The notes under the pieces were generated by a model. That model had not been told where the DNA came from and made no database searches. It saw only the letters and a program-made list of their open reading frames with translations. From contig CAUTYX010000007.1 of the NCBI GenBank assembly GCA_963542695.1, forward strand, positions 1 to 64,000: a DNA stretch of 64,000 bases, given 5' to 3'. The stretch comes from RUG100 sp963542695 (GTDB taxonomy: Bacteria > Bacillota > Clostridia > Peptostreptococcales > Anaerovoracaceae). A program made the translations under genes and the position numbers. This document shows positions 8,309 to 17,728 of the stretch, in pieces (position 1 is the stretch's first letter; every line of letters begins with the position of its first letter).

Positions 8309-9250
8309 CTAAAACACCCCCAGATTTTTAAATAAAAATAACCAAAGGAACATGGTAAATACAGAAAATGCAGAAGAAAATACCACACAAGCACCGGCCA
8401 GCTTGCCGTCACTGCCCATAGACTCTGCCATGGTAAAAGAGGATACGGCCGTAGGTGCTGCCAACATGGCAAGAAGAGTAACAAACTCCACATTACGAAA
8501 ACCTAAGAGAGCCGCTAAGGACAATCCAATAGCCGGTACCGCCACCAAACGACCGAAAACACAAATGGCTACATCTCTTTTTTTGGCTGCCACCGCCTGA
8601 AAATCAAAGGAAGCTCCCAAAATCATAACCGCCAGAGGAGATGTAATCCCTGCCATATCGTCGATTATCCCTTCTAGGGCAGTCGGCAAATGCAATGCCG
8701 TAATGGCAGCAATTATCCCGGCAATAGCACCTAAAATCAAAGGGTTCATTAGTATTCGCAGCAAAATTCTAGACAGCTTCGGTCTCCCGCCTCGAAATAT
8801 TTCCAAAGTAATAACCGCCATTATATTATACAGAGGCACAATAATGGCTACCATCATCATGGTAACCGGCGCCTTTTGGTCTCCTACGATACTCATGGCA
8901 ACCGGCAACCCCATAATAATAAAATTGCTGCGGTAGATTGCCTGAATCATAGCCCCGCGACTGGCCTGGTTTTTTTCGATTTTTAATATAATGGGAATAG
9001 ATAAGAAATAGATACCCAGAACAATGGAAATACCAAAAACAACCAGGTGTCCATTGACAATTTCCTCCAAATGATGACCATACAAATTATGGAACATCAA
9101 TACAGGGAAAAATATGACGAAAATTAAATGATTGAATTTTCGTACTTCCCTGTCATTCAAGAGATTCACTTTTCGAATCCCCATGCCTATAGCCATATAG
9201 ATAAATACCGGCAGTACAGCCTGTAGGCATAGGGTGAAATTGTCATACAT
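8309..9250 (-). CDS. AEC-family membrane carrier
   Basis: A 313-residue integral membrane protein with about ten transmembrane helices in two five-helix halves, typical of the auxin efflux carrier/malate permease family (Mem_trans). The middle carries FIIMGLPVAMSIVG and MNPLILGAIAGIIAA; the second half has GASFDFQAVAAKKRD and APTAVSSFTMAESMGSDGKL, the usual conserved half-helix segments. Bacterial members move dicarboxylates, amino acids or unknown organic anions; substrate is not predictable. A second paralogue lies at 48280-49218. The ribosome site is weak. Confidence 0.85.
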   Translation of the reverse strand: MYDNFTLCLQAVLPVFIYMAIGMGIRKVNLLNDREVRKFNHLIFVIFFPVLMFHNLYGHHLEEIVNGHLVVFGISIVLGIYFLSIPIILKIEKNQASRGAMIQAIYRSNFIIMGLPVAMSIVGDQKAPVTMMMVAIIVPLYNIMAVITLEIFRGGRPKLSRILLRILMNPLILGAIAGIIAAITALHLPTALEGIIDDMAGITSPLAVMILGASFDFQAVAAKKRDVAICVFGRLVAVPAIGLSLAALLGFRNVEFVTLLAMLAAPTAVSSFTMAESMGSDGKLAGACVVFSSAFSVFTMFLWLFLFKNLGVF

Positions 9251-9285
9251 GATACATAGTCTTTCGTTTTTTTAGTTGCTTTTCG

Positions 9286-10431
9286 TTACAGTTGTGCATT
9301 GTTTTCTTCCAGCACCTTGGTAACGTCTTTCATTCTTTCAGAAATTGCAATGTGCTGTGGACAGACTTTTTCACATTTATGGCAGGCAATACACTGACTG
9401 GCACGACCATTGCCCAGTTTCACAAAATTAGAGTAGTATTCCCGTTTCGGCGTCCAACCCTTTTCCCGTTGCAAATTTTCTGTATTGTATAGAGCAAAGT
9501 AATTGGGAATAGGAATCCCCATAGGACAACTGCTTTCTTCCACGCAATAGCGACATCCTGTGCAAGGAACAGCAATCTTTCCGGCAATGACATCACAAGC
9601 TCGCGCCAAAAGCTCCTTTTCTTCTTGGCCAAAGGTTGGCAAATCCGTTAAAAAGCTAATATTGTTTTCCATCTGCTCCATGTTACTCATTCCCGACAAC
9701 ACCATTTTGACATTATCAAGGCCGGCAGCAAATCCCATAGCCCAGCTGGTCACACTCCAGCCCGGGTGCATTGCCTTCATTTCTTTTTCTACTTCCTGGG
9801 GAACCTTTGCCAAAGTGCCACCCTTTACCGGTTCCATAACAATCACCGGTATCCCGTGTTCTGTGGCCACTTGATAGCATTTTTTTGATTGCACCCCTTG
9901 GCTTTCCCAATCCAAATAGTTAATCTGCAGCTGCACAAATTCCATATCCGGATTTTCCCTTAAAATCAAATCCAGCACCTGTGCATTATCGTGAAAACTG
10001 AAGCCCAAGTGACGAACCTCTCCAGCCTGTCTTTTGGCCCTGGCGTAATCAATAGCACCGTATTTCTTTGCCGTCAAATAATTGCCATGGTTCATATCGT
10101 GCATTAAATAAAAGTCAAAATAGGAAAGACCTGTTTTTTCCTTCTGTTCTTGGAAAATACGATCCACATCTTCCTTTTTCTTCAGCATTCCCAGAGGTAA
10201 CTTGTCTGCCACTAAAAAACTGTCTCGATTGTGGCGTTTTACCAAAGCTTCCCGCACAAAGGTTTCACTTTTAAAATCATGGTACATATATGCCGTATCA
10301 AAATAGCGAAATCCCGCCGCCAGAAACCGATCCACCATAGCTTCCAGCTGCTTCATATCCGCCGATGTATTATCCGATGGATCCAGCAAAGGTACACGCA
10401 TGCACCCAAATCCAAGTTTCTTCTCTCCCAT
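9286..10431 (-). CDS. Aldo/keto reductase with C-terminal ferredoxin-type domain
   Basis: A 381-residue oxidoreductase. Residues 1-260 form the aldo/keto reductase barrel: LGFGCMRVPL at the start, FDTAYMYHDF with the catalytic Asp/Tyr, DFYLMHDMN, and HLGFSFHDNA. Residues about 285-370 add two cysteine sets, CTGCRYC...CPMGIPIP and CIACHKCEKVCPQHI, likely binding [4Fe-4S] clusters. This variant is common in strict anaerobes, where the clusters may feed electrons to or from the NADPH-dependent barrel; the physiological substrate is unknown. The start follows AAAGGAGAG. It lies 35 bases upstream of the AEC carrier and may share its transcript. Confidence 0.88.
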   Translation of the reverse strand: MGEKKLGFGCMRVPLLDPSDNTSADMKQLEAMVDRFLAAGFRYFDTAYMYHDFKSETFVREALVKRHNRDSFLVADKLPLGMLKKKEDVDRIFQEQKEKTGLSYFDFYLMHDMNHGNYLTAKKYGAIDYARAKRQAGEVRHLGFSFHDNAQVLDLILRENPDMEFVQLQINYLDWESQGVQSKKCYQVATEHGIPVIVMEPVKGGTLAKVPQEVEKEMKAMHPGWSVTSWAMGFAAGLDNVKMVLSGMSNMEQMENNISFLTDLPTFGQEEKELLARACDVIAGKIAVPCTGCRYCVEESSCPMGIPIPNYFALYNTENLQREKGWTPKREYYSNFVKLGNGRASQCIACHKCEKVCPQHIAISERMKDVTKVLEENNAQL

Positions 10432-10469
10432 AGTATTCTCTCCTTTATCAATGCTGTATTATAATTTCC

Positions 10470-11357
10470 CTATTTCCCCATAAAGGCCAGTAATGCCTCC
10501 TTATTTCTTTGAAAATCTTCAACACCCAGCTGATACAATGCTTGGTTTTTCTCCGGATTCATATCGTAGGTGCTCATTTTCAGAGACCGACTAGGGTTAA
10601 AAACAAAAACTCTTCCTTGCTTTTCCATTTTGTACATATATTCTTGTTGCTGCCAATACATTATATGACGCCGCTCTATGGTTTCCACTACTTTTGGATA
10701 CTTACGAACTACTGCCTTGTACAACTTGGAAAATTTTTGCACCGGCTTGATATAATCTCGTGTTTTAGACGAAATTACCACGGCCTTACTACAACCTTCT
10801 TCCCAGGCCTTCTTTATGGGAAGGGCGTCGGACAATCCGCCGTCAAAGTATCTTCTCCCGTTGATTTTTACCGGTCGTGATACAACCGGAATGGCACAGC
10901 TGGCCATGACCTCAAGATAATTATCCTTTTGCAGCTGCTTCTTTTGGAAATATACCGGTTTGCCGGTTTTGGCATCTGTTGCTACAATGTGAAAGTCCGT
11001 ATCGCTTGCCATCATGGTTTCGTAATCTAAAGGATCCTCCCCATCAGAATTAGTCAATGTGCCATAAATGTACTGTAGTCCAAAGAGATTTCCGGTTTTC
11101 AGCAAGCTGCGAAAACCAAAGTAATCCGGTTCTTTAATATGTTTGGTATAAAATCGAGCTGCCCTTGACTGCTGCTTTGCCAAATACGATACTAAATTGG
11201 CACTGCCGGCAGAAACTCCTATTGCATATGGAAATGTAATAGCATAGTCTAGAAAACCATCCAATACGCCGGCACTGTAGGCACACTTCATGCCACCGCC
11301 CTCCACCACCAAGGCGATTTTTTCATTCTTTTTCGTTTCTATTGTCGTTACATCCAT
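10470..11357 (-). CDS. Patatin-like phospholipase family protein (RssA/YlbK type)
   Basis: A 295-residue predicted serine lipid hydrolase with all three patatin marks: the oxyanion loop EGGGMKCAYSAGVLDG (about residues 19-34), the nucleophile elbow GVSAGS (about 48-53), and the Ser-Asp dyad aspartate in YFDGGLSDALP. The N-terminal order gives the RssA/YlbK-type cytoplasmic group rather than plant patatin. No signal peptide. The ATG follows GAGGAAAG. Substrate is unknown; acyl or phospholipid hydrolysis is the family role. Confidence 0.88.
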   Translation of the reverse strand: MDVTTIETKKNEKIALVVEGGGMKCAYSAGVLDGFLDYAITFPYAIGVSAGSANLVSYLAKQQSRAARFYTKHIKEPDYFGFRSLLKTGNLFGLQYIYGTLTNSDGEDPLDYETMMASDTDFHIVATDAKTGKPVYFQKKQLQKDNYLEVMASCAIPVVSRPVKINGRRYFDGGLSDALPIKKAWEEGCSKAVVISSKTRDYIKPVQKFSKLYKAVVRKYPKVVETIERRHIMYWQQQEYMYKMEKQGRVFVFNPSRSLKMSTYDMNPEKNQALYQLGVEDFQRNKEALLAFMGK

Positions 11358-11396
11358 GGTACTTTCCTCAGTTTATCTTTAATATTTGCTGTCTTT

Positions 11397-11987
11397 TTAC
11401 CTTAACTTAATGGCAAATACAGGGATTGGCGGATTATTCCCTCGATTAAAGTACTCCAGCTTTAAAACCAACCATCGTTTTTGATCCAGCTGTTCCAGAT
11501 ATTGTAAAACAGCTTCCTTTTCCTCATGCCCTGTGTCGCCGCCGCTGTAAATACAAAGCGCCATGATGCCACCTACAGCCAATAGTTCTTGGCATTGATC
11601 CATGGCCTTAATACTGGTTTCTGCCCCGGTATGAATGGCATGATCTCCACCCGGCAAATAGCCAAAATTAAAGATAGCTGCCGCCACATGACCTGCAATC
11701 TCTCCATCACGTTCCAGCAACTGTTCTTTCATAGTTTCGTGGCCGGCACAAAACAGCACCACTTGCGTTTTTTGGTCGGCACTTTCCAGGCGATAATTCG
11801 TTTCTTCAATGGCTTTCTTTTGAATATCAAAGCCATATACACAGCCCTCTTTTCCGACTTTTTCTGCTAAAAACAACGTATCCAACCCGTTGCCGCAAGT
11901 GGCATCAACACAAATATCTCCCGGCTGCACATAGGAGGACAGCACATGATGAACCACCTCTGTAACTTGATATTGTCCGGGTTTCAT
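11397..11987 (-). CDS. mnmM: Class I SAM methyltransferase of the YtqB/MnmM family
   Basis: A 196-residue SAM-dependent methyltransferase. The SAM-binding motif I is DICVDATCGNGLDTLFLAE (about residues 24-42), followed by the acidic loop VYGFDIQKKAI. AAIFNFGYLPGGDHAIHT is the family signature. Members in Bacillus and Streptococcus (MnmM) finish wobble-uridine modification (nm5 to mnm5) in tRNA. Assignment here is by family resemblance. The start follows GAGGAGGAA. The nearest upstream gene on the strand is the long activase, separated by a terminator, so this gene has its own unit with the patatin gene downstream. Confidence 0.8.
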   Translation of the reverse strand: MKPGQYQVTEVVHHVLSSYVQPGDICVDATCGNGLDTLFLAEKVGKEGCVYGFDIQKKAIEETNYRLESADQKTQVVLFCAGHETMKEQLLERDGEIAGHVAAAIFNFGYLPGGDHAIHTGAETSIKAMDQCQELLAVGGIMALCIYSGGDTGHEEKEAVLQYLEQLDQKRWLVLKLEYFNRGNNPPIPVFAIKLR

Positions 11988-12036
11988 AGTACATTCCTCC
12001 TCTCCCTTACGATTTTAGCACTTTCCTTACCAAGTA

Positions 12037-12070
12037 TCAAAGAACACAGGACAAAACCTGTGTTCTTTGA
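12037..12070 (-). terminator. Hairpin terminator after the 2-hydroxyacyl-CoA dehydratase activase gene
   Basis: A perfect 14-base-pair inverted repeat (TCAAAGAACACAGG / CCTGTGTTCTTTGA) with a six-base loop. U-rich bases lie inside the 3' arm, but there is no long U tract outside it. It sits 60 bases after the activase stop and just before mnmM. Confidence 0.65.
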
Positions 12071-12130
12071 CAAATTGTTCATGTATGCTATGTGAAATTT
12101 TCTAAATTTAGCAACCGGATATACTTTTAC

Positions 12131-15100
12131 TTATGCGCCTGTTTTTTCTTCTTTCTGCTGCTTTTCTCGCAAGTTCTTGTGAGCCGCTGCCATCATAAGC
12201 TTAATACGGTTCAGCTGATTCACATTACTGGCTCCCGGGTCGTAATCGATGGCTGCAATGTTAGCCAAAGGATTTCGTTTTCTCATGGCCTTTAACATTC
12301 CCTTTCCGACTACGTGGTTTGGCAAGCAAGCAAATGGTTGAAGACAGACAATATTCTCGACACCGTTATCAATTAGTTCTGCCATTTCACCGGTGAGAAG
12401 CCACCCCTCTCCACATTGGTTTCCTTCTGAAAGAATTTCCTCTGCTTTGGCTGCAGTTTCATAGATAAATGCCGGTGGCTTAAAGCGATTGCTGTTTTCA
12501 AGAGCCTTTCTGGCAGGTCCCCGCAGCCACTCAATGACACTAATATACAGCTTGTTCAATTCCATCTGACCGAAGCTGCCGGACAAATATCTAAAGTTGT
12601 AGGCCTTGCTATGCATACCATATAGAAAGAAATCCACCAGTTCCAGCACAACAGCTTCTCCGCCTTCTGCTTCGATAACTCCAACGATATCGTTGTTGGC
12701 ATTAGGATGGTATTTTACAAGAATCTCTCCCACCACACCGACTTTTGGTTTTACAAGATCTTCCTGTAACGGTAAAGTATCAAAGGCATGTACCATCTCC
12801 TTAATATTCTTCCGGAATCCGGATAAGCTTCCCTTAGCTATATTGGCATCGGCAATTTGGGAGTATTTCTCAGCTAATGCATTGGCCGAACCCGGTTCTT
12901 TTTCATAAGGTCGTGTCGCATACAGAACCTTCATCAGTACATCCCCGTAGATGATTCCCATTAACAGACGTTTGGCCAGTCCCGGCGTAATTTTAAATCC
13001 GGGATTATGTTCAAGACCTGTAGACAGTGCCACCGATACAACCGGTATTTGCTCCATATCTAAATCACGCAACGCCTTTCGCAAAAGGGAAACGTAGTTG
13101 CTGGCTCTGCACCCACCGCCTGTCTGAGACATAAAGATGGCTGTTTTATCTAAATCAAGCTCTCCACTCTTTAGGTACGAAATAATCTGTCCCAAAGAAA
13201 CGATGGTTGGATAACAAGCATCGTTATTAATATATTTCAAACCTTCATCGACTGCCTTCGTATCTGCAGTAGGAAGCAATTTTGCCGTATAGCCTTCTTT
13301 TGCCAAAGCCGTCTCGAAAAACTGAAAATGCAGCGGCGCCATCTGCGGTACCAAAATAGTGTAGTCTTTCTTCATCTCCTTGGTAAAGATCTTACGGTCA
13401 AATTGGCGTCCTTCTTTATTGACAGAGACATGATTCTTTAATCGTTCATCCATAGCGGCCTTTAAAGAACGGACACGAATTCTTGCAGCGCCAAGGTTGC
13501 TTCCCTCGTCAATCTTTAAAACCGTGTATAGCTTGTTGTGACCACGGCAGATTTCTTCTACTTGATCGGTGGTCACCGCATCAAGACCACATCCAAAGGA
13601 GTTAAGCTGAATCAGCTCCACATCTTCTGTCTGACCGGCGAAAGCTGCTGCCTTGTACATGCGAGAATGGTATACCCATTGATCCAGTACACGAATAGGA
13701 CGCGGCAGTTCTGCCAAGTCCGCAACAGAGTCTTCTGATAAAACAACCATATCGAAAGATCCAATCATCTTGTTCATGCCATGATTAATCTCCGGATCCA
13801 CATGGTAAGGACGACCTGTTAAAACAATACACTGCTTGTTGTTCTCTGCAGCATACCGCAATGCCCGGTCTCCTTCTTTTCGCACATCATCATGATATCG
13901 CCTATCTTCTCGTCTAGCTGCTTTTACGGCCGTCTCCACCTCTTCCTTGGTAACGCCCTTGGCTTCCAGCAGCTGGGACAATTCCCGTACCAATTTTTTA
14001 TCATCATCGTATGGTAAAAACGGATGAGCAAAGGAAATACCGTATTTGTCAAAAACATCATCCATGTTATTGGCAATTACTTCCGGATAAGTCGCCACAA
14101 TGGGACAATTAAAGTGATTTGGCGCTGCAGCATCTTCTTTCCTCTCAAAATTGATACTGGGATAAAAGATCCAGTCTACCTGCTGTTTTACCAACCACTT
14201 AATATGACCATGTACCAGTTTAGCCGGGTAACAAGCCGTATCTGAGGCAATGGTTTCCATTCCGTCTTCGTAGAGCTTTTTACTGGAATCCGGTGACAAT
14301 ACTACCCGGAATCTCAATCTTGTAAAGAAAGTATGCCAGAAGGGATAGTTTTCATACATGTTTAATACACGTGGAATTCCGACATTCCCGCGAAGAACCT
14401 TTTCCTCTGACAATGGCCGGTAATCAAAGAGTCTTCTATACTTGTATTCATATAAATCAGGCAGCTCATTAGTCGTCTTTTCTTTGCCGGCTCCTCGTTC
14501 ACAACGATTCCCCGTAATAAACCGGGATCCATCGTTAAACTTGTTTATGGTAAGCATACAATGGTTTTCGCAACGCTGACAACGAGCGTGGGAGTTTTCC
14601 ACGAAGAAGGTTTCCATTTCTTCCAAACCAATTAAGGATGACTGTGTACCTTCCACATAATTTTCGCGAGAAATAATAGCTGCTCCATACGCTCCCATAA
14701 GGCCGGCAATGTCCGGACGAACAACTTCTTTTCCTAAAATTCGTTCAATGGAGCGGAGCACTGCATCGTTTAGGAAGGTTCCGCCCTGCACGACGATTTT
14801 TTCACCGGCTTCTTCCGGGTTCCGCAGCTTGATAACTTTATATAGGGCGTTCTTAATCACCGACATAGACAGCCCGGCACTAATATCGCCAATGGACGCC
14901 CCTTCTTTTTGTGCTTGTTTTACTTTGGAGTTCATAAACACCGTGCAGCGTGTCCCAAGGTCAACAGGTGCTTGGCTCTTTAGCGCCTCTTTGGCAAAGT
15001 CCTTCACGTCCATCTCTACAGATTTGGCATATGTTTCCACAAAGGATCCACAGCCGGAAGAACAGGCTTCGTTAAGCATAATGTTGTAAATAGCTCCATC

Positions 15101-16387
15101 CTGAATCTTCATGCACTTCATGTCTTGACCGCCAATGTCTAAAATAAATTCCACACCCGGCAGAAATTCACTAGCTCCTTTATAATGAGCCATGGTTTCT
15201 ATTTCCCCCAAGTCTGCCTTGAAAGCCGCTTTAATCAGTCCTTCTCCATAGCCGGTTACCGTTGTATTGGCAATGAAACAGTCCGATGGCATTTCTTTAT
15301 ACATCATCCGTAAGAATTTCATCACCGATTGAATTGGATTTCCTTCATTACCTTGGTAAAAGTCAAAGACAAGATTTCCCTCTTGATCAATTAACGCCGC
15401 CTTGGTAGTAGTGGAACCGGCATCGATTCCAAGGTAAAGTTTTCCATGGCAATCTTTTAATGGTTTTCTTTTGATTTTAGCCTTATTGTGGCGCTTTTTA
15501 AAAGCCTCATAGTCTTCTTCTGTCTCAAACAACGGATCAAGATGCTTAGTTTCATTCATCATGTCCGGTGTTAGAGAGTTAAATTTTCCGACCAAAGAAT
15601 CAATGGTTACCGATGGCTGGTTTTCAGCCAAAAATCCTGCACCAATAGCCACAAAGAATTTAGAGTCTTCCGGGAAAATCACCTGATCATCATCAAGATC
15701 AAGGGTGGTAATAAACCGCTGTCTTAATTCCGACAAGAAAGATAGAGGCCCGCCAAGAAAGGCCACGTTTCCTTCAATGGGATGGCCACAGGCAAGTCCG
15801 GAAATAGTTTGGTTAACGACTGCCTGGAAAATACTGGCTGCCAAGTCAGAAACAGCTGCTCCTTCATTAATCAATGGCTGAATATCCGTTTTTGCAAAAA
15901 CACCGCAACGAGCGGCAATAGGATAAATCATCTTATGCTGCTTTGCCGCTTCGTTAAGACCGGCCGCATCTGTATTAAGCAAAATGGCCATTTGATCAAT
16001 AAAAGCCCCCGTGCCACCGGCACAGGTTCCATTCATTCGCTGTTCAATAGTTTGCCCATAAAAAGTAATCTTGGCGTCTTCTCCGCCCAGCTCAATAACA
16101 CAATCCGTTTCAGGAATCAGCTTTTCCACTGCCTTACTGCAACTAATTACTTCCTGCTCAAAACGCAGCCCCAATAAATTGGAAAGAGCCAAGCCGCCGG
16201 AACCGGTAATTACCGCTTTCACCGTCTTGGGTCCCACTTTCTGCAGCATGTCTTCCAACAGTTCTGCTACTTTTTCAAACACATTAGACATGTGTCGTTC
16301 ATATCTTTTATATATGATATTGTTATCTTCTTCCATTGCCACCAGTTTAACGGTGGTGGATCCAATATCAATTCCCAGTCTCAACAT
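12131..16387 (-). CDS. Giant 2-hydroxyacyl-CoA dehydratase activase-related protein (two BcrAD/BadFG domains + DUF2229 + HgdB-like)
   Basis: A 1418-residue cytoplasmic protein. Two ASKHA ATPase domains of the BadF/BadG/BcrA/BcrD type occupy about residues 1-260 and 315-575: each opens with a phosphate loop (LGIDIGSTTVKLVAME; LGIDAGSTTTKAALIDQEG) and carries the paired cluster cysteines (GTCAGGTGAF and AARCGVFAKTD; ACSSGCGSF and GTRCTVFMNS). Next comes a cysteine set (CQRCENHC...NRCERG, about 620-650), then a DUF2229 region (YENYPFWHTFFTRL, DTACYPAKLVHGHI) and an HgdB-like C-terminal part. Ordinary activases (about 260 residues) use ATP to inject an electron into a separate dehydratase. This fused form is widespread in Clostridia but its reaction is unknown. 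It is transcribed alone from an extended -10 promoter. Confidence 0.88.
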   Translation of the reverse strand: MLRLGIDIGSTTVKLVAMEEDNNIIYKRYERHMSNVFEKVAELLEDMLQKVGPKTVKAVITGSGGLALSNLLGLRFEQEVISCSKAVEKLIPETDCVIELGGEDAKITFYGQTIEQRMNGTCAGGTGAFIDQMAILLNTDAAGLNEAAKQHKMIYPIAARCGVFAKTDIQPLINEGAAVSDLAASIFQAVVNQTISGLACGHPIEGNVAFLGGPLSFLSELRQRFITTLDLDDDQVIFPEDSKFFVAIGAGFLAENQPSVTIDSLVGKFNSLTPDMMNETKHLDPLFETEEDYEAFKKRHNKAKIKRKPLKDCHGKLYLGIDAGSTTTKAALIDQEGNLVFDFYQGNEGNPIQSVMKFLRMMYKEMPSDCFIANTTVTGYGEGLIKAAFKADLGEIETMAHYKGASEFLPGVEFILDIGGQDMKCMKIQDGAIYNIMLNEACSSGCGSFVETYAKSVEMDVKDFAKEALKSQAPVDLGTRCTVFMNSKVKQAQKEGASIGDISAGLSMSVIKNALYKVIKLRNPEEAGEKIVVQGGTFLNDAVLRSIERILGKEVVRPDIAGLMGAYGAAIISRENYVEGTQSSLIGLEEMETFFVENSHARCQRCENHCMLTINKFNDGSRFITGNRCERGAGKEKTTNELPDLYEYKYRRLFDYRPLSEEKVLRGNVGIPRVLNMYENYPFWHTFFTRLRFRVVLSPDSSKKLYEDGMETIASDTACYPAKLVHGHIKWLVKQQVDWIFYPSINFERKEDAAAPNHFNCPIVATYPEVIANNMDDVFDKYGISFAHPFLPYDDDKKLVRELSQLLEAKGVTKEEVETAVKAARREDRRYHDDVRKEGDRALRYAAENNKQCIVLTGRPYHVDPEINHGMNKMIGSFDMVVLSEDSVADLAELPRPIRVLDQWVYHSRMYKAAAFAGQTEDVELIQLNSFGCGLDAVTTDQVEEICRGHNKLYTVLKIDEGSNLGAARIRVRSLKAAMDERLKNHVSVNKEGRQFDRKIFTKEMKKDYTILVPQMAPLHFQFFETALAKEGYTAKLLPTADTKAVDEGLKYINNDACYPTIVSLGQIISYLKSGELDLDKTAIFMSQTGGGCRASNYVSLLRKALRDLDMEQIPVVSVALSTGLEHNPGFKITPGLAKRLLMGIIYGDVLMKVLYATRPYEKEPGSANALAEKYSQIADANIAKGSLSGFRKNIKEMVHAFDTLPLQEDLVKPKVGVVGEILVKYHPNANNDIVGVIEAEGGEAVVLELVDFFLYGMHSKAYNFRYLSGSFGQMELNKLYISVIEWLRGPARKALENSNRFKPPAFIYETAAKAEEILSEGNQCGEGWLLTGEMAELIDNGVENIVCLQPFACLPNHVVGKGMLKAMRKRNPLANIAAIDYDPGASNVNQLNRIKLMMAAAHKNLREKQQKEEKTGA

Positions 16388-16464
16388 TCGAATACCCTTT
16401 GCTACGGTTGTCTCCTTATGTCAACCGTATCCTTGCTCGTACAAATCTTTGCGATTTACATTGA

Positions 16465-16473
16465 ATTATACCA
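16465..16473 (-). promoter_or_regulatory. Extended -10 promoter for the activase gene
   Basis: On the minus strand TGGTATAAT (TATAAT at 16470-16465) gives a start near 16458 and a leader of about 70 bases. The -35 region is poor. Confidence 0.55.
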
Positions 16474-16566
16474 CATGGATACCGATTTACACATATAGGA
16501 ATAGATATTTACATATAATATGAAAGAAATGTTACTTTTGGACTCTAAAATCACCTAAAAAAGAAG

Positions 16567-17601
16567 CTATTTATCCTTTCTGGCTGCATATTTTTCCACA
16601 TAAAATCGCCGCTCTATTCCGGCACTGACAGCATCAATGGGTCTGCTGCCTGTTTTCAGGCCTACATATGCCGCTTGACAGGCCTTTTCCAATACAAGAG
16701 AGAGCGCCTCCGCCTCTTCTCTGTTTTTTCCGTAACAATACCCGCCCCGGTCTTTAATGAGAACAGCATCCCTGTTTTTCATTGCATGACGAAGAAGGAA
16801 TCCGTTTCCCCATGGACTTTGCATTTGTTCTTTTGTAATACAACGAATACTGGTTCCGGCAATTTGTGCCACATCATCTAAATAAGGGTACATGGTTTTC
16901 CCCAAGTGGCTCATATACATAACATACGGTGTTCTGGTATGAATCACATAGCCGCCGGTCACTTCCTTTCCTGTTGTAATACCGGCTTGTGTCAGCAACT
17001 TTTCCCCTGTTTCTTGCCGGAAAACTTTTGCCGAAAGACTCTCTAGTGCATCCGCCACTTTGTATGTTTCCTGCCAATCTTTTCCAATACATAAAACACC
17101 ATGATAACGTATTAACACTGCCTTACATCTACTGTATCTTCCAACGGTTTTGGCAACAGATTTAGCCAATTTAGGCGTTGCCGAACGGCCATAAGAGCTA
17201 CATGGAACACATTCTCCCAGAATAGTTCTTTCCTCTGTGGTCGCATTCTCCACCGTGGCAGGAAGAATGTGTTTTCCCATAATTCCCACTGCAGATCCGA
17301 AAGTTTGATGAGTGTGTATTAAAAAATCGGCATCGGGGCGTAACGAATAGACTCTGGCATGAAGCCCCGTCTCACTGGACGGTTTAATATCTCCTTCATA
17401 GCTGACATCTTTAATATTAACCACCACCAACTGATCCGCTGTCAGGCTCTCATAAGCCCTCCCGCTGGGGGTAATGACAAACTGGGACTCAGATATTCTT
17501 CCACTGATATTTCCCCATGTACGGGTAATGAGCCCCTTTTCAATCATATCCAAGCCGGCTTGTATTACCAGCTTCTTTGCTTCTTCCAGTTGGTACGCCA
17601 T
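16567..17601 (-). CDS. Class II aldolase/adducin family protein with a degenerate second copy of the domain
   Basis: A 344-residue protein. Residues 1-205 form a full class II aldolase domain: TWGNISGRIS, the zinc ligands in LIHTHQTFGSA (about residue 95-105), SSETGLHARVY, and VLIRYHGVLCIGKDWQETYKVADALE. Residues 215-325 look like a second, decayed copy (HTRTPYVMYMSHLGKTMYP, LDDVAQIAGTSI, AVLIKDRGGYCYGKNREEAEAL) in which the zinc histidines are largely lost. Family members cleave fuculose- or ribulose-phosphates. Sugar substrate is unknown; use in the 5-deoxyribose shunt with MtnA is only a thought. The start follows GGGGAGGG. Confidence 0.78.
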   Translation of the reverse strand: MAYQLEEAKKLVIQAGLDMIEKGLITRTWGNISGRISESQFVITPSGRAYESLTADQLVVVNIKDVSYEGDIKPSSETGLHARVYSLRPDADFLIHTHQTFGSAVGIMGKHILPATVENATTEERTILGECVPCSSYGRSATPKLAKSVAKTVGRYSRCKAVLIRYHGVLCIGKDWQETYKVADALESLSAKVFRQETGEKLLTQAGITTGKEVTGGYVIHTRTPYVMYMSHLGKTMYPYLDDVAQIAGTSIRCITKEQMQSPWGNGFLLRHAMKNRDAVLIKDRGGYCYGKNREEAEALSLVLEKACQAAYVGLKTGSRPIDAVSAGIERRFYVEKYAARKDK

Positions 17602-17672
17602 GATGCCCTCCCCAATCGAATACTGCGAACAGTATATCTTTATTCTTACCGGTTGTTGTTCTTACTACTATG

Positions 17673-17701
17673 ATACTATGCTTTGAAAAAATTCATGTCA
17701 A
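17673..17701 (-). promoter_or_regulatory. Sigma-A type promoter for the class II aldolase gene
   Basis: On the minus strand a perfect TTGACA (17701-17696), a 17-base spacer and TAGTAT (17678-17673). The predicted start is near 17666, about 65 bases upstream of the ATG. Its -35 lies only 12 bases from the divergent -10 element of the next gene. Confidence 0.65.
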
Positions 17702-17713
17702 GAGAGAGAAATA

Positions 17714-17722
17714 TGCTATACT
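17714..17722 (+). promoter_or_regulatory. Extended -10 promoter placing the start of transcription at the ATG
   Basis: TGCTATACT (TATACT at 17717-17722). Transcription should begin about six or seven bases later, at the A of the ATG at 17729. No Shine-Dalgarno sequence fits between them. Confidence 0.6.
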
Positions 17723-17728
17723 TTTCTC

